Below, in pieces: positions 53,906 to 64,000 of a stretch of DNA of 64,000 nucleotides. The notes beneath the pieces were generated by a model. That model worked only from the letters and a program-made list of their open reading frames with translations, was not told the origin of the DNA and made no database searches. Numbering within the stretch: the first letter of the stretch is position 1; each line of letters opens with the position of its first letter. The position numbers and the translations under genes are program-made. The DNA is from Datisca glomerata (lineage: Eukaryota; Streptophyta; Magnoliopsida; Cucurbitales; Datiscaceae). The stretch lies in the NCBI GenBank assembly GCA_003255025.1, contig QANY01006259.1:737664-801663 (forward strand). Direction: 5' to 3'.

Positions 53906-56900
53906 CCTATTTTAGGCATTTGATTTTAGATGTTTGGGTAAAAATTTTGAACTGAAATGGCTACGAATGAGAAATGTGAAGTTTGGCAGTAATGATTGAA
54001 GCATATTGGCTTGATTTTCTGGGTTTTCTCTAGTTTGGTCAATTAGTTTTTGTGAAAATGTCTTACATATAATGGAAATAAGCAATTGCCTTAAAAAAGA
54101 TGTGGTCTTTACTTGTTGGAAAGACAAAGAATCATTGGTAACCTGCTTCCAGAAATTATTTGTTGAGAATAATGAAATTGGTTTATAAATTGAGGGGTTT
54201 TTCTTTACCATTCTTCAATGTGGTTACGATAATCTATTTAAACATATTTAGTCGAAAAAAGTTGTGAATTGAACTAGATCATGATGATGGAGAAGCTTAA
54301 TCGATAAAGAAGATGTTCAGTTCACTTGATTAATTTTGGGCTATGATGGATTCATTTATCAAACTTTCTATTTATCATTATCAGCGGACTGCCTCATTAA
54401 AACTGAAAAATGAATTATTTTTAGCATTCTTCTATGACTAGCTTGATTTTCTTGATTCTAGACAAGGTTGGACATGTTTGGATATAATTTGATATAAAAG
54501 TATGATTGGTTTTTTAATGGTCTCCACTTACGAAGTGAATAGTTTCTGAAAATAGTATTTGAAAATAAGGAAAGATGGTTTCCAAAAAATAAGGATGTTT
54601 TGATAAGTTAAGAGATGAAAACAGTTTCCTGAAATTAGCCTAACCGAACAAATGTTCTGATTCTTGATTTTCTAGCTTTATTTTTCTATTTTGATCATAC
54701 TTTTTAGGGTTATAGAGTTTGGGTATAAATTTCTTGTAATTACCCTTCTATAGTGTTCGGGTATTTTACCAATTTACTGATCAATGATTACCAATGATTC
54801 TTTTTAAATTGGCCATGAGTGGCAGTGTTGTGTTTCAAATTATTGGGTGTTAAAACGAGCTTTCCTTGCTTGAATAATTAATGTTGTGAATACTTATTTG
54901 TTCCAAAGAAACTTCCCCTTGAGATGTATTTTGAGGAATAAAACAATATATTCTTGAGCCTAACACATAGTAGCAGTCTCTCATTTTATACATTTGACAT
55001 CAACAAATTTATTGTCACATTTATGTCAATAAGTTGTCTCTGAGCACATCTTCTTCTTGCTCACCATATCATTTTAAATCTCTGAAAGAAATGTCAGTTA
55101 AATAGTTTGATGTTGATTTACATTTATGGAATATGGTCCCGCCACCAAATTGTAGCAAAAATGTCTTATAATGGTTTTGAGTACAAATCTTAGTAATTGC
55201 TGTTTGTTATGCAAGCCATTCACCGATTTGAACGCTGCTGCTTTTAGTTCTGATTATTTGATTTTATTTTTGCATGAGAGTATGGGAGTTGGAGTCCTAG
55301 TGATGAATTTATTATGCCTGTTTAGTTTTCATATCTTTCCTTTGCTCATCTTTTATTTATATAGAGTGATTCCATTAACTACATTATCGGTTTTCATATC
55401 TTTCCTTTGCTCATCTTTTATTTATATAGAGTGATTCAATTAACTACATTATCGGCATGATGCTAATAGGGAATTTTGATAGAGTAGAATTGTTTAGATA
55501 CAGAAATAAAAGAACTGATATTCCTTCTTCGTGTTTGTTTGATTGATATAGATTTGGTTTGAAATTATACTTTTAGTTTCAGTCTGTATACTTTACAATG
55601 CGTTGCTAATGTTACCATTTAAGTCTGAACCTGAGGTATGTTGAACTTGAATGCATTCTTAAATTCTACCTGATAATTCATTCTTTTAAACCTTAGAGGG
55701 GTTCATGCCTATTTTAAGCATTTGATTTTAGATGTTTGGGTAAAAAAATTTGAACTGAAATGGCTACGAATGAGAAATGTGAAGTTTGGCAGTAATGATT
55801 GAAGCATATTGGCTGGATTTTCTAGGTTTACTCTAATTTGGTCAATTAAATTTTGTGAAAATTTCTTACATATAATGGAAATGAGCAATTTCCTTCGAAA
55901 AGATGTGGTGTTTACTTGTTGGAAAGACAAAGAATCATTGATAACCTATTGTAGAAATTATTTGTTGAGAATAATGAAATTGGCTTATAAATTAAGGGGT
56001 TTTTCTTTACCATTCTTCAATGTGGTTACGATAATCTATTTAAACATATTTAGTCGAACAAAGTCATGAATTGAACTAGATCATGATGATGGAGAAGCTT
56101 AATCGATAAAGAAGATGTTCAGTTCTCTTGATTAATTTTGGGCTATGATGGATTCATTTATCAAACTTTCTATTTATCATTATCAGCGGACTGCCTCATT
56201 AAAACTGAAAAATGAATTATTTTTAGCATTCTTCTATGACTAGCTTGATTTTCTTGATTCTAGACAAGGTTGGACATGTTTGGATATAATTTGATATAAA
56301 AGTATGATTGGTTTTTTAATGGTCTCCACTTATGAAGTGAATAGTTTCTGAAAATAGTATTTGAAAATAAGGAAAGATGGTTTCCAAAAAATAGATGTTT
56401 TGATAAGTTAAGAGATGAAAACAGTTTCCTGAAATTAGCCTAACCGAACAAATGTTCTGATTCTTGATTTTCTAGCTTGATTTTCCTCTTTTGATCATAC
56501 TTTTCAGGGTTATAGAGTTATGGTATAGACTTCTTGTAATTACCCTTCTATAGTGTTTGAGTACTTTACCAATTTACTGACCAATGATTACCAATGATTA
56601 TTTTTAAATTGGCCATGAGTGGCAGTGTTGTGCTTCAAATTATTGGGTGTTAAAATGAGCTTTCCTTGCTTGAATAATTAATGTTGTGAATAGTTATTTG
56701 TTCCAAAAAAAATTCCCCTTGAGATGTATTTTGAGGAATAAAACAATATATTCTTGAGCCTAACACATAGTAGCAGTCTCTCATTTTATACACTTGACAT
56801 TAACAAATTGATTGTCACCTTTCTATCAATAAGTTGTCTCTGAGCACATCTTCTTCTTGCTCACCATATCGTTTTAAATCTCTGAAAGAAAAGTCAACTA

Positions 56901-57445
56901 AATAGTTTGATGTTGATTTACATTTATGAAATGTGGTCCCACCACCAGATTGTAGCAAAAACGTCTTATAATGGTTTTGAGTACAAATCTTAGTAATTGC
57001 TGTTTGTTATGCAAGTCATTCGCCGATTTGAACGCTGCTGCTTTTCGTTCTGATTATTTGATTTTGTTTTTACATGAGAGTATGCGAGTTGGAGTTCTAG
57101 TGAGGAATTTATTACGCCTATTTGGTTTTCATATATTTCCTTTGCTCATCTTTTATTTATATAGAGTGATTCCATTAACTACATTATCGGCATGATGCTA
57201 ATAGGGAATTTTGATAGAGTAGAATTGTTTAGATACAAAAAAAAAAGAACTGATATTCCTTCTTCGTGTTTGTTTGATTGATATAGATCTGGTTTGAAAT
57301 TATACTTTTAGTTTCAGTCTGTATAGTTTACAATGCGTTGCTAATGTTACGATTTAAGCCTGAACCTGAGGTATGTTGAACTTGAATGCATTCTTAAATT
57401 CTACCTGATAATTCATTCTTTTATAAAGCTTAGTGGGGTTCGTGC
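53906..57445. repeat. 1.8-kb tandem duplication
   Basis: Copy A (53906-55707) and copy B (55708 to about 57445) are tandem and clearly nearly identical by eye. Both begin CCTATTTTARGCATTTGATT, and the start of a third boundary (TGCCTAGATTAGCA) follows copy B. Copy A carries an extra 65-bp duplication. No coding sequence is evident in it. It is intron-like, AT-rich DNA inside the CACTA element. Confidence 0.93.
55326..55455. repeat. 65-bp tandem duplication inside copy A
   Basis: TTTTCATATCTTTCCTTTGC through ACTACATTATCGG occurs at 55326-55390 and again at 55391-55455 with one difference. Copy B has a single version near 57126-57190, so this arose after the large duplication or was lost from copy B. 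Confidence 0.9.
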
Positions 57446-57708
57446 CTAGATTAGCAATGGAGACCTTGAATGTCGATAGCTTATATAAACCCTCTACAAA
57501 AGTAAACAAAACTATTAACCTAAATATTCAATTTTTTCTGTTTGAAAACTATTTAATAGATAGAAATAGAGTAAATGAAGCAATTCTTGCCTTGTTGTTT
57601 AAACTAGGAAATGAAAAATCTATTCCTCATGATCACAAAAAAGGATTGCAATTTGCTAGCCAAGCATGCCTTCATGCACTAGGACTATGTACTATTCTGC
57701 ATGTTTAA
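57433..57708 (+). CDS. Unidentified open frame in the CACTA interior
   Basis: An open frame of 91 residues from an ATG at 57433 (MGFVPRLAMETLNVDSLYKP, then FENYLIDRNRVNEAILALLF and HKKGLQFASQACLHALGLCT). It begins right at the end of tandem copy B. Charged and hydrophobic residues are mixed as in a real helical protein, but I do not recognise it. It might be an exon of the CACTA gene or a captured host fragment. Confidence 0.3.
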   Translation: MGFVPRLAMETLNVDSLYKPSTKVNKTINLNIQFFLFENYLIDRNRVNEAILALLFKLGNEKSIPHDHKKGLQFASQACLHALGLCTILHV

Positions 57709-57933
57709 TTATATGAGGAAAAGAAATAATGCTTCTGTCTGACCATTTTCACTTGTTTGAGGCTAATTTTCTTTCTCTATTATACTAATTAAGACTTGAA
57801 TGGGTGGTAAAACTATATTAACGTACATCCTTATAATTTGCTTTATTATTAGCCATCTAGAGTTCTGATATTGGACTAGATATTTCCATTTCTCTTCCAA
57901 ATATTTGTTAGTTAAATTAGCATCTATTCTTGA

Positions 57934-58600
57934 TTGATGCTCATTGTCTTGATAATAGTATTAGTTTCAATGTGTGTGTGCGAGTGTGGAGGGGTTGGGG
58001 GGTATCACTATGTATATGAACTTGCTAGATGATTTTTGAATATTTTCTGATTGAAGCTCATTGTGTTTATAATATTGTTAGTTTGAATGTATCTGTGAGT
58101 GCGGGTGTGGGTGGGGGTGGGGGGTGTTATCATCTTATACCTGAGTGTGCTAGATGATTTTTGAATACTTTCTTATTGATGCTTATTTAGTCTAAAGATA
58201 ATATTGTTAGTTTTAATGTGTGTAGGGGGCTTATCACTTTATATCTGAGTGTGCTAGATGATTTTTGAATATTTTTTTATTGATGCTCATTGTCTAAAGA
58301 TAATAGTGTTAATTTCAATGTGTGAATGAGTGTGTGGGGGTTGAGCTTATCACTTTGTATCTGAGCGTGCTGGATGATGTTTGAATATTTTTGATTGATG
58401 CTCATTGTCTAAAAATAATAGTGTTAGTTTCAATGTGTGTGTGTTGGGGGGCTTATCATTTTATATCTGAGCATGCTAGATGATTTTTGAATGTTTTCTG
58501 ATTGATGCTCATTGTCTAAAGATAACAATGTTATTTTTTTGGGGGGGGGGGTATCATATTAAATCGGATTTTGCTGGATGTTTTTTCTATACTTTCTTAA
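57934..58600. repeat. Minisatellite, six units of 105-125 bp
   Basis: Units start at about 57934, 58050, 58175, 58280, 58395 and 58501 with TTGATGCTCATTGTCTAAAG (or a variant). Each contains a TGTGTGTG and poly-G part, then TTATCACTTTATATCTGAGT and GTGCTAGATGATTTTTGAAT. The G-run differs greatly in length between units and reaches eleven G near 58540. It lies in an intron-like stretch of the CACTA gene. Confidence 0.93.
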
Positions 58601-58603
58601 AAA

Positions 58604-58918
58604 ATGATGAATATATTTATCTTGAATTTGGTTTATTATGATGTTACACAGGAACGCATGTGTACTTTATGGTGTGAGCCTATCGCTGAGGATGCCACAC
58701 CTCGTTCCGAAGAAGAGATAGTTGGAAAAATCCTCGGACTAAATAAAGGTCTTGGACATGGAACCCCACCCACATCTTCCAAGAAAAAGAGTCGATTGGA
58801 GTTGAAAATATAGAATTAAGGAAACAAATCAAGTCGATGGAGAGCGAACTACAAAGCTTACTCGCTTGGGCTTGTCAAAATGGGTTTTCATCTTCTGATG
58901 ATGACTCAACAACATAAA
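58604..58918 (+). pseudogene. CACTA Transposase_24-type C-terminal exon
   Basis: After a TTACACAG acceptor (58650) the frame reads ERMCTLWCEPIAEDATPRSE, then EEIVGKILGLNKGLGHGTPP and SSKKKSR. A shift leads to IELRKQIKSMESELQSLLAW and ACQNGFSSSDDDSTT with a stop at 58916-58918. The GxxxGxGxGxxPP stretch followed by basic residues and a short coiled coil is the usual end of the plant CACTA Transposase_24 protein. The DDE transposase itself is not in this element. Confidence 0.7.
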
Positions 58919-59180
58919 CATGAGCTTTAGAATATTTGTTAAGCTTTGTAGTTGTAACATCAAGCTTTAAATACTCTATTTTTTATTTTGTTTAATACAT
59001 TTGTGAACCGAATTCTATAATGAATTATGATTCAGAGATTTTGTAATGAACTATTATATTAATAATTAATATACATATTTCTTAGAAAAATATCGAGTTT
59101 GATAAATTTTCTGATGATATTGATTGCTATTACAAGTGTATATGAAAACTAAAAAATTCAGCATTTTGTAATGCAAAATT
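58919..59180. other. 3' noncoding part of the CACTA element
   Basis: AT-rich, no coding sequence. The subterminal repeats start at about 59181. Confidence 0.5.
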
Positions 59181-59379
59181 TGGTCGCCAAAAATATTTCG
59201 CGACAAAAATAAATTTGGTCACAAAAGAGTTTAGGCGACTAAGGATGAAGTTCGCAACGAACATAAGTTCCTTGCATTAGACCTTTCATAGCCAATTATT
59301 GGGGCTTTAGGAAGCAAGATATTGGTCGTTAAAACCCCTGTTTTTTGTAGTGAGACTATCAATAATTCCCGTATGTGAC

Positions 59380-60275
59380 TTCCTAGTCAGCTTCCAAACA
59401 ATATGTTGTCATTCTTTATTCGTCTAGACAGAACAAACTATGTATTTTAGAAATCCAAGATCCTTTCTATTGTAGGGGCTTATGATCTTGATCCTTACCT
59501 CCTTGGATCTGTCCAAATACCTGATGAGTTTATGAAGAACCCTCACATAACCAACAACATTGCTGGAGGAGCACTTGCTGCAGCAGAAGCTCCCTTCATT
59601 CTAAATCCAGATTACATCACTGGAGAAGGATAGATAAACATCTCATGTCATGGATGCTCTCTTCAATCACATAAGCTATGTTTGGACATGTTGTATGAAG
59701 GTCTTTTGAGCAGCTATTCACTTCATAATCAAAAGCTAAAACTGTCCAACTCGGGTTCTAGTTACAAACTGTTAAAAAATGTTCTCTTAGTTTTAATGAT
59801 TATGTTTTAAAAATGAAAACAATAGATGATAGTCTCTCAGCCATTGGACAACTAATCTTAGATGATGATTTGCTGTTATATATCTTTGGGGGCTTAGGAA
59901 ATGGATATGAACCTGTAGTTGTAAATCTTACCTCTAGAAGTGAGTCAATATCTTTGTAGGAGGTTCCATTCATGCTGAAAAGCCATGAAATGGGATTTGA
60001 GCATCTCAACAGTTCTGGAACTATTCATATACAAAGCCCTCAGCTAATGTTGCCAATCTCTCTAAACCATTTAACGGAGGCCCCTATCAATCCCAGTAAA
60101 ATTTCTCACCTCAGAACTGAAACAGAGGTAAATTTAGCTCCTTTAGTGGTTGTGCCAAAGGCAGAGGGAGAAGCAATTCATGGCCTATGTTTCAAATTTG
60201 TTGCAAACCAAGACATAATGCTTCAACCTATTATAGAAGGTTTAATTAGGACTTTCAGCCAACTAAAAATCAAGG
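59380..60275 (+). pseudogene. copia gag remnant (third element)
   Basis: Pieces in changing frames read NPHITNNIAGGALAAAEAPF, then ILNPDYITGEG, and after shifts LILDDDLLLYIFGGLGNGYE, PVVVNLTSRSESIS, matching the copia UBN2-type gag. The zinc knuckle region near 60190-60240 retains ICCKPRHNAST, but its first and last cysteines are replaced. Gag starts abruptly beside the CACTA end. No 5' LTR or primer-binding site is seen. Confidence 0.82.
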
Positions 60276-60312
60276 CCCTCAGTTTCAGAAATCTAACTTC
60301 AACTTTGCTAAT

Positions 60313-60609
60313 ATGAGTTCTTCTCAAAGAAGTCTTGCATCCTATGTTTCCTCTTCAGCATCTCTTCATGATGCCTCTTGGCACATGGATAACGCAGCAA
60401 GCACTCACATCACTCATGATATTGACAATTTGTCAATAAAGAATGAGTACAAGGGTAAAGATAAACTTCAAGTTAGAAATGGTAAGTCTATAGACATTAC
60501 ACATGTTGGTAAATCTGTCATTAAAACTACCAATAAGTTCATTTCACTTAAGCTTGATCAAATGCTTCGTGTACCCTCTACCACTAAGAATTTAATAAGT
60601 GTCTCTTAA
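60313..60609 (+). pseudogene. copia protease remnant (third element)
   Basis: An open stretch of 98 residues with WHMDNAASTHITHDI, the copia protease active-site region in which the catalytic DSG reads DNA. It continues with VPSTTKNLISVS, the usual downstream motif, and stops. The Ser-Gly change should disable it. Confidence 0.85.
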
Positions 60610-60639
60610 TTAAATCTTGACAATCCTATTATTGTTCAA

Positions 60640-61540
60640 TTTGACTCTGATGTGTGTTTTGTGAAGGAGGTCCTACTGCAGGGTGTCCTTAAGAATGGTT
60701 TGAACTAGTTCCCCATCTCTCAAATCAAATGTACCAAAGTCTTCAAGCACCAGCCATTTTCCTATGTTCTGTTTGTTTTGCAGTATGTTTTTAATTCCAT
60801 GAACAATGCAAACATATGACATCATCGTTTAGGACACCCCTCTCCTCAAGTTTTACATCATATTTCAAGACTTATAAAGCTTTCCAATCTTAATGCAACA
60901 AAGTTTAATTTCTGTGATTCTTGTTCTCTTGGGAAAAATCATCAAGATACATTTCCCCCTTCTAAATCTGTTACTCAGCATCTTTTTGAAATTATTTATT
61001 ATAATCTTTGGGGACCCTCCCCTTACTTATCTACTAATGATTATAGATACTACATAAGTTTTTTTTGGATGATTTCACTTGTTTCACTTGGATTTTCCCT
61101 TTAAGATTTAAGTCTGATGCCTTCATTGTTTTTGAATAGTTTCATGCTTATAACACAAAACAATTCAAATTTAAACTTAAATGTCTTCAAACTGATTGGG
61201 GAGGTGAGTTTGGAAAATTTCTACCTGTTTTAACTAAACTAGGAATTATATTTAGGCATCCTTGTCCCCATACACATCAACAAAATGGGAAAATTGAGAG
61301 GAAACACATGGATATAGTTGAAAAAGGCCTTTATATGCTTCCTCACCTCTCACCTTCTGGTGGGAAGCCTTTGGCACTGCAACACATCTCGTTCATCTTC
61401 TTCCACCCTTGTCCTTAATCAATTAACACCCTTTGAGAAACTGTTTATGAAAAAGGCATATTACCCTTCTCTTAAGATATTTGAGTGTGCATGTTTTTTC
61501 CTTTTTTTGACCTTACAACTCTAATAAGTTTGCATTTCAC
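60640..61540 (+). pseudogene. copia integrase remnant (third element)
   Basis: Zinc-finger pieces (HHRLGHP-type near 60819-60840, FCDSCSLGKNH at 60909) are followed by FLDDFTCFTWIFPLRFKSDA (61060-61120), QTDWGGEFGKFLPVL and HPCPHTHQQNGKIERKH (61188-61305). The three acidic catalytic positions are still visible, but stops and frameshifts separate them. ECACFFLFLTLQL marks the C-terminal part. Confidence 0.88.
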
Positions 61541-62890
61541 TCAATGAAATGTGTGTTTAAAGGATATAGTACCTCTCATAAAGGGTACAATTGTCCTGGC
61601 CCTATATTAGGAGAGTTTATGTTTGTAGAAGTATTACTTTCAATGAGTCTGATTTCCCTTTTCTTAAGCTCACTTCAACATATGTTATGCCTTATAAAAG
61701 TGTCAATATGACTATGTATTATGTTCCATTTCTCATGCAGGACTCCTCTAGTAGAACTGTTCTTTTCCCCTCTACAACAGATAACTATACACCTTATCCC
61801 TCTTCAAATACATCTCTAAGAGCAGTTACTTCTGGTATGCCTCCTTCTCTGTCTAGTCCTATTTTCTCCTTCCCTACTCATAATGTACTTTTTATTTCAT
61901 CATCTCCCACCCCCACACCCTGCTCACTTGTTTTTATTTCTCCATCTACTTTTCCAAATTCACTTCCACTACTTATCACACAACCCACTCATCACATGAT
62001 CACTAGTTCTAAAACGAGGTCCCTTAAACCTAAAGTGTTTGCCTATACTCTAACTCATTCTTTATAACCAGGTTCCTTACCATAAGCTCTTTAAAATCTA
62101 GATTGGAGAGCTACCATGACTACTGAATATGTTGCTCTCATGAAAAATAATACCAACAGATGGATCTTTCGAGTGTAATATAATTTGATGGGACAATCAA
62201 CATGTATAAATCTCGTTTGGTTGCCAAGGGGTTTAACAGAAATTAGGTATATACTTCATTGATACATTTAGCCCTATTGTGAAGCCAATCACCATTAGAC
62301 TTGTTATTACACTTGATGTTACTTTTGGCTGGGATATACAACAACTTGATATCAAGAATGTTTTTTTTAAATGCTGAACTTCAAAAAAGTTTACATGACC
62401 CAGACCCACTGGTTTTGAAGACAGCACCAAGCCCTCACATGTCTGCAGGTTACACTAATCTCTTTATGGTCTTAAACAGGCACTCAAATATTGGTTTGAC
62501 AAGTTTAAGAATTCACTTTCAGATTCATCCTTGTTCATATCTTGCTCTAATGGAATCACTATTTTATTTCTCATTCATGTTGATGACATCTTGGTTACTG
62601 CCAATCAACCTGCTACAATCTCTCAACTTATTCATAGACTTCAGCATAAGTTTCTTCTAAAAACATTAGGGCCTTTCAAGTACTTTCTTGGCTTTGAAGC
62701 CTTCAGAACTTCAACAGGTCTTACTCTCACTCGGACTAAGTATGCCAAGGACATTCTTCATAAATTCAACATGAATGATTCCAAAGCACCCCCACCCCTA
62801 TGTGTCTATCTACCAAACTTACCTTTCTTGGCACCCCTTTCCCTACACCTTCTTTATATAGAAGTCTGCTTGATCTATCCTTTGTTGTGA
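61541..62890 (+). pseudogene. copia reverse transcriptase remnant (third element)
   Basis: The Ser/Pro-rich linker (61750-61990, with PTHHMITSSKTRSLKPKVF) precedes palm pieces in several frames (SRLVAKGF-type near 62210, GWDIQQLDIKN at 62330). Near 62473 LYGLKQAL appears, followed shortly by LIHVDDILVTANQ (62570-62608). The catalytic Tyr of YVDD is His, while both aspartates remain. LTRTKYAKDILHKFNMNDSK follows. Frameshifts occur throughout. Confidence 0.88.
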
Positions 62891-63462
62891 ATAAATTAAG
62901 TCAATTTATGTCTGCCCCAACAACTACTCACTGGATAGCTTGTAAAAGGCTGCTCAGTTACATTAAAGGAACACTACACTATGGTCTTCAATTCACTCTT
63001 GCTGACAGAATGGTTCTTACTTGCTACTCTAATGCAGATTGGGGGAGCTCCCTTAATGATCGTAAGTCCACTAGTGGGCACTGTGTTTACCTGTGACTAA
63101 ATCTTCTCAACTGGAGCTCTAAAAAGTAAAATGTTATTGCACGTTCCAACGCTGAATAATAATATCGTACCTTGGCCTCTGCAATGTCTGAGATAGTTTG
63201 GCTCACTTTTCTCCTCCAGGAACTTCATCTTCCACTGGCTGCCACTCCTAGTCTCTAGTGTGACAACCAGAATGCCATATCCCTTGCGAGCAATCCTATG
63301 TTTCATTCTTGAACAAAGCACATCAAGATTGAAAACTATCCCTTCTTCATCTCCCAAGTTACTAACATTCACAAAGCCTCAAGCTCCAACTCCTTTTGTT
63401 GACCTTTGCTCCAAGATGGATGTCATTCCCATGACACCACGCTTGAGGTGGGGGGGGGGGGG
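62800..63462 (+). pseudogene. copia RNase H and polypurine tract (third element)
   Basis: LSYIKGTLHYGLQFTLAD, YSNADWGSSLNDRKSTSGHC and later YRTLASAMSEIVWLTFLLQE (near 63165-63225) form the copia RNase H, with stops at about 63096 and 63127. The element's end is CTTGAGGTGGGGGGGGGGGG (about 63443-63462). This looks like the polypurine tract, but no TG-starting LTR follows. Confidence 0.85.
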
Positions 63463-64000
63463 TCGAAGCTAATTGTTTTGAGCTTGCAAATCAATGCTAG
63501 TGTTTACGTAAGTGTGCATGGTATATTGCATGGCATGAACTTTCTTCTAAGAGCCAATCTAAAAATGACACGCGAGCCAAGAGGTGTCCCTGTTTGCATG
63601 AGCGCACAGCACGCAATCTGAGAGTCTACAACAGAAAATTAAATGCAATGATTTGGGAACAGGTAAACATGCATATAAAATCGCCTATAGGCAGAAATAA
63701 ATATTCACTTTATCCCCCAACTTTGTGATACAGCCGCACACAAATCACCTTTGGGCAGAACTAATTTTTTCACGTGAGCAGATGCAATGTGAGACCTTAA
63801 TAAAACTCACATTTTAATATTTCAAAAAGAAATAATCTCCATGAGTATATGACCTTTAGGCCGACAATAGTTCACTTTAGCAAACATGACAACTTTACAT
63901 GTTTTCCTAAATTGCAAGAAAAATTCTAACTACAATGTATCATTCATTTGTGTTTGGTTCTCTCTTCATTTTTCTTATAGAAAAATGTATTTGAACCGCA
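63463..64000. other. Right end of window, nothing recognised
   Basis: No LTR match to sequence elsewhere in the window and no supported gene. Slightly higher GC near 63560-63620. Confidence 0.4.

Larger units (their letters stand above)
53094..59352 (+). mobile_element. CACTA (En/Spm) element, probable full extent
   Basis: The right end TTTTTTGTAGTG (59341-59352) is the complement of CACTACAAAAAA, a canonical CACTA terminus, preceded by GGTCGCCAAAAATATTTCGC-type subterminal repeats (59181-59335). The nearest CACTAC to the left is at 53094-53099, and both are flanked by AGA (53091-53093 and 59353-59355), a 3-bp target duplication as expected for the superfamily. The two ends share little beyond CACTACA, so the left border remains a proposal. 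The interior holds a 1.8-kb tandem duplication, a minisatellite and the C-terminal part of a Transposase_24-type gene. Confidence 0.55.

Overview
This is a plant nuclear window, almost certainly from a eudicot. It is AT-rich, has introns with plant-type borders, and is filled with decayed transposable elements. One gene looks intact: a U-type (P-type/PHO80-like) cyclin on the minus strand at 44174-45150, in two exons. One other gene relic is clear: a subfamily-I ethylene receptor (ETR1/ERS1-like) pseudogene on the minus strand at 22979-24972. It lacks the ethylene-binding membrane domain and the 3' kinase exons, and carries two nonsense changes and a frameshift.

Layout. 1-6805: a decayed Ty3/gypsy element (pol on the minus strand, order gag-PR-RT-RH-INT). 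Its 3' untranslated region holds a 23-copy array of a ~47-bp repeat, and beyond that an antisense coiled-coil reading frame remains. This is the plan of the plant Tat/Ogre-type lineage. 7089-9023: 3' half of a Ty1/copia element (+) with a probable 3' LTR. 10361-11826: noncoding repeat block between two direct repeats. 11881-12640: MuDR-like transposase fragment. 13673-14570: GAA/GGA microsatellite containing a 443-base assembly gap. 14740-15381, 16860-17060 and 29940-30332: short elements carrying GGTTCGG motifs, probably hAT-type. 16160-16270, 39714-39832 and two older copies: a tRNA-derived SINE family. 18866-19244: inserted plastid DNA with an internal 99-bp duplication. 25347-26635: a long imperfect inverted repeat. 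30716-37924: a copia element with both LTRs and a primer-binding site, interrupted by a 2147-bp solo LTR with an exact 5-bp target-site duplication. 40911-43124: a CACTA deletion derivative. 49240-50850: Ty3/gypsy LTR, primer-binding site and gag fragments. 50890-52680: an L1-type LINE (minus strand). 53094-59352: a probable CACTA element containing a 1.8-kb tandem duplication and a six-copy minisatellite. 59380-63462: a copia element (+) without a visible LTR.

The retroelement coding regions have stops and frameshifts, and several have lost catalytic residues, so none looks autonomous. The nesting gives a relative chronology: the solo LTR landed inside an already integrated copia element, and a CACTA end abuts a copia gag. 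I did not find a convincing new biological system. The most distinctive items are the palindromic-core tandem array with its antisense ORF, the nested solo LTR, the duplicated plastid insert and the large CACTA-borne tandem duplication. All family calls come from reading motifs by eye, without a database search.
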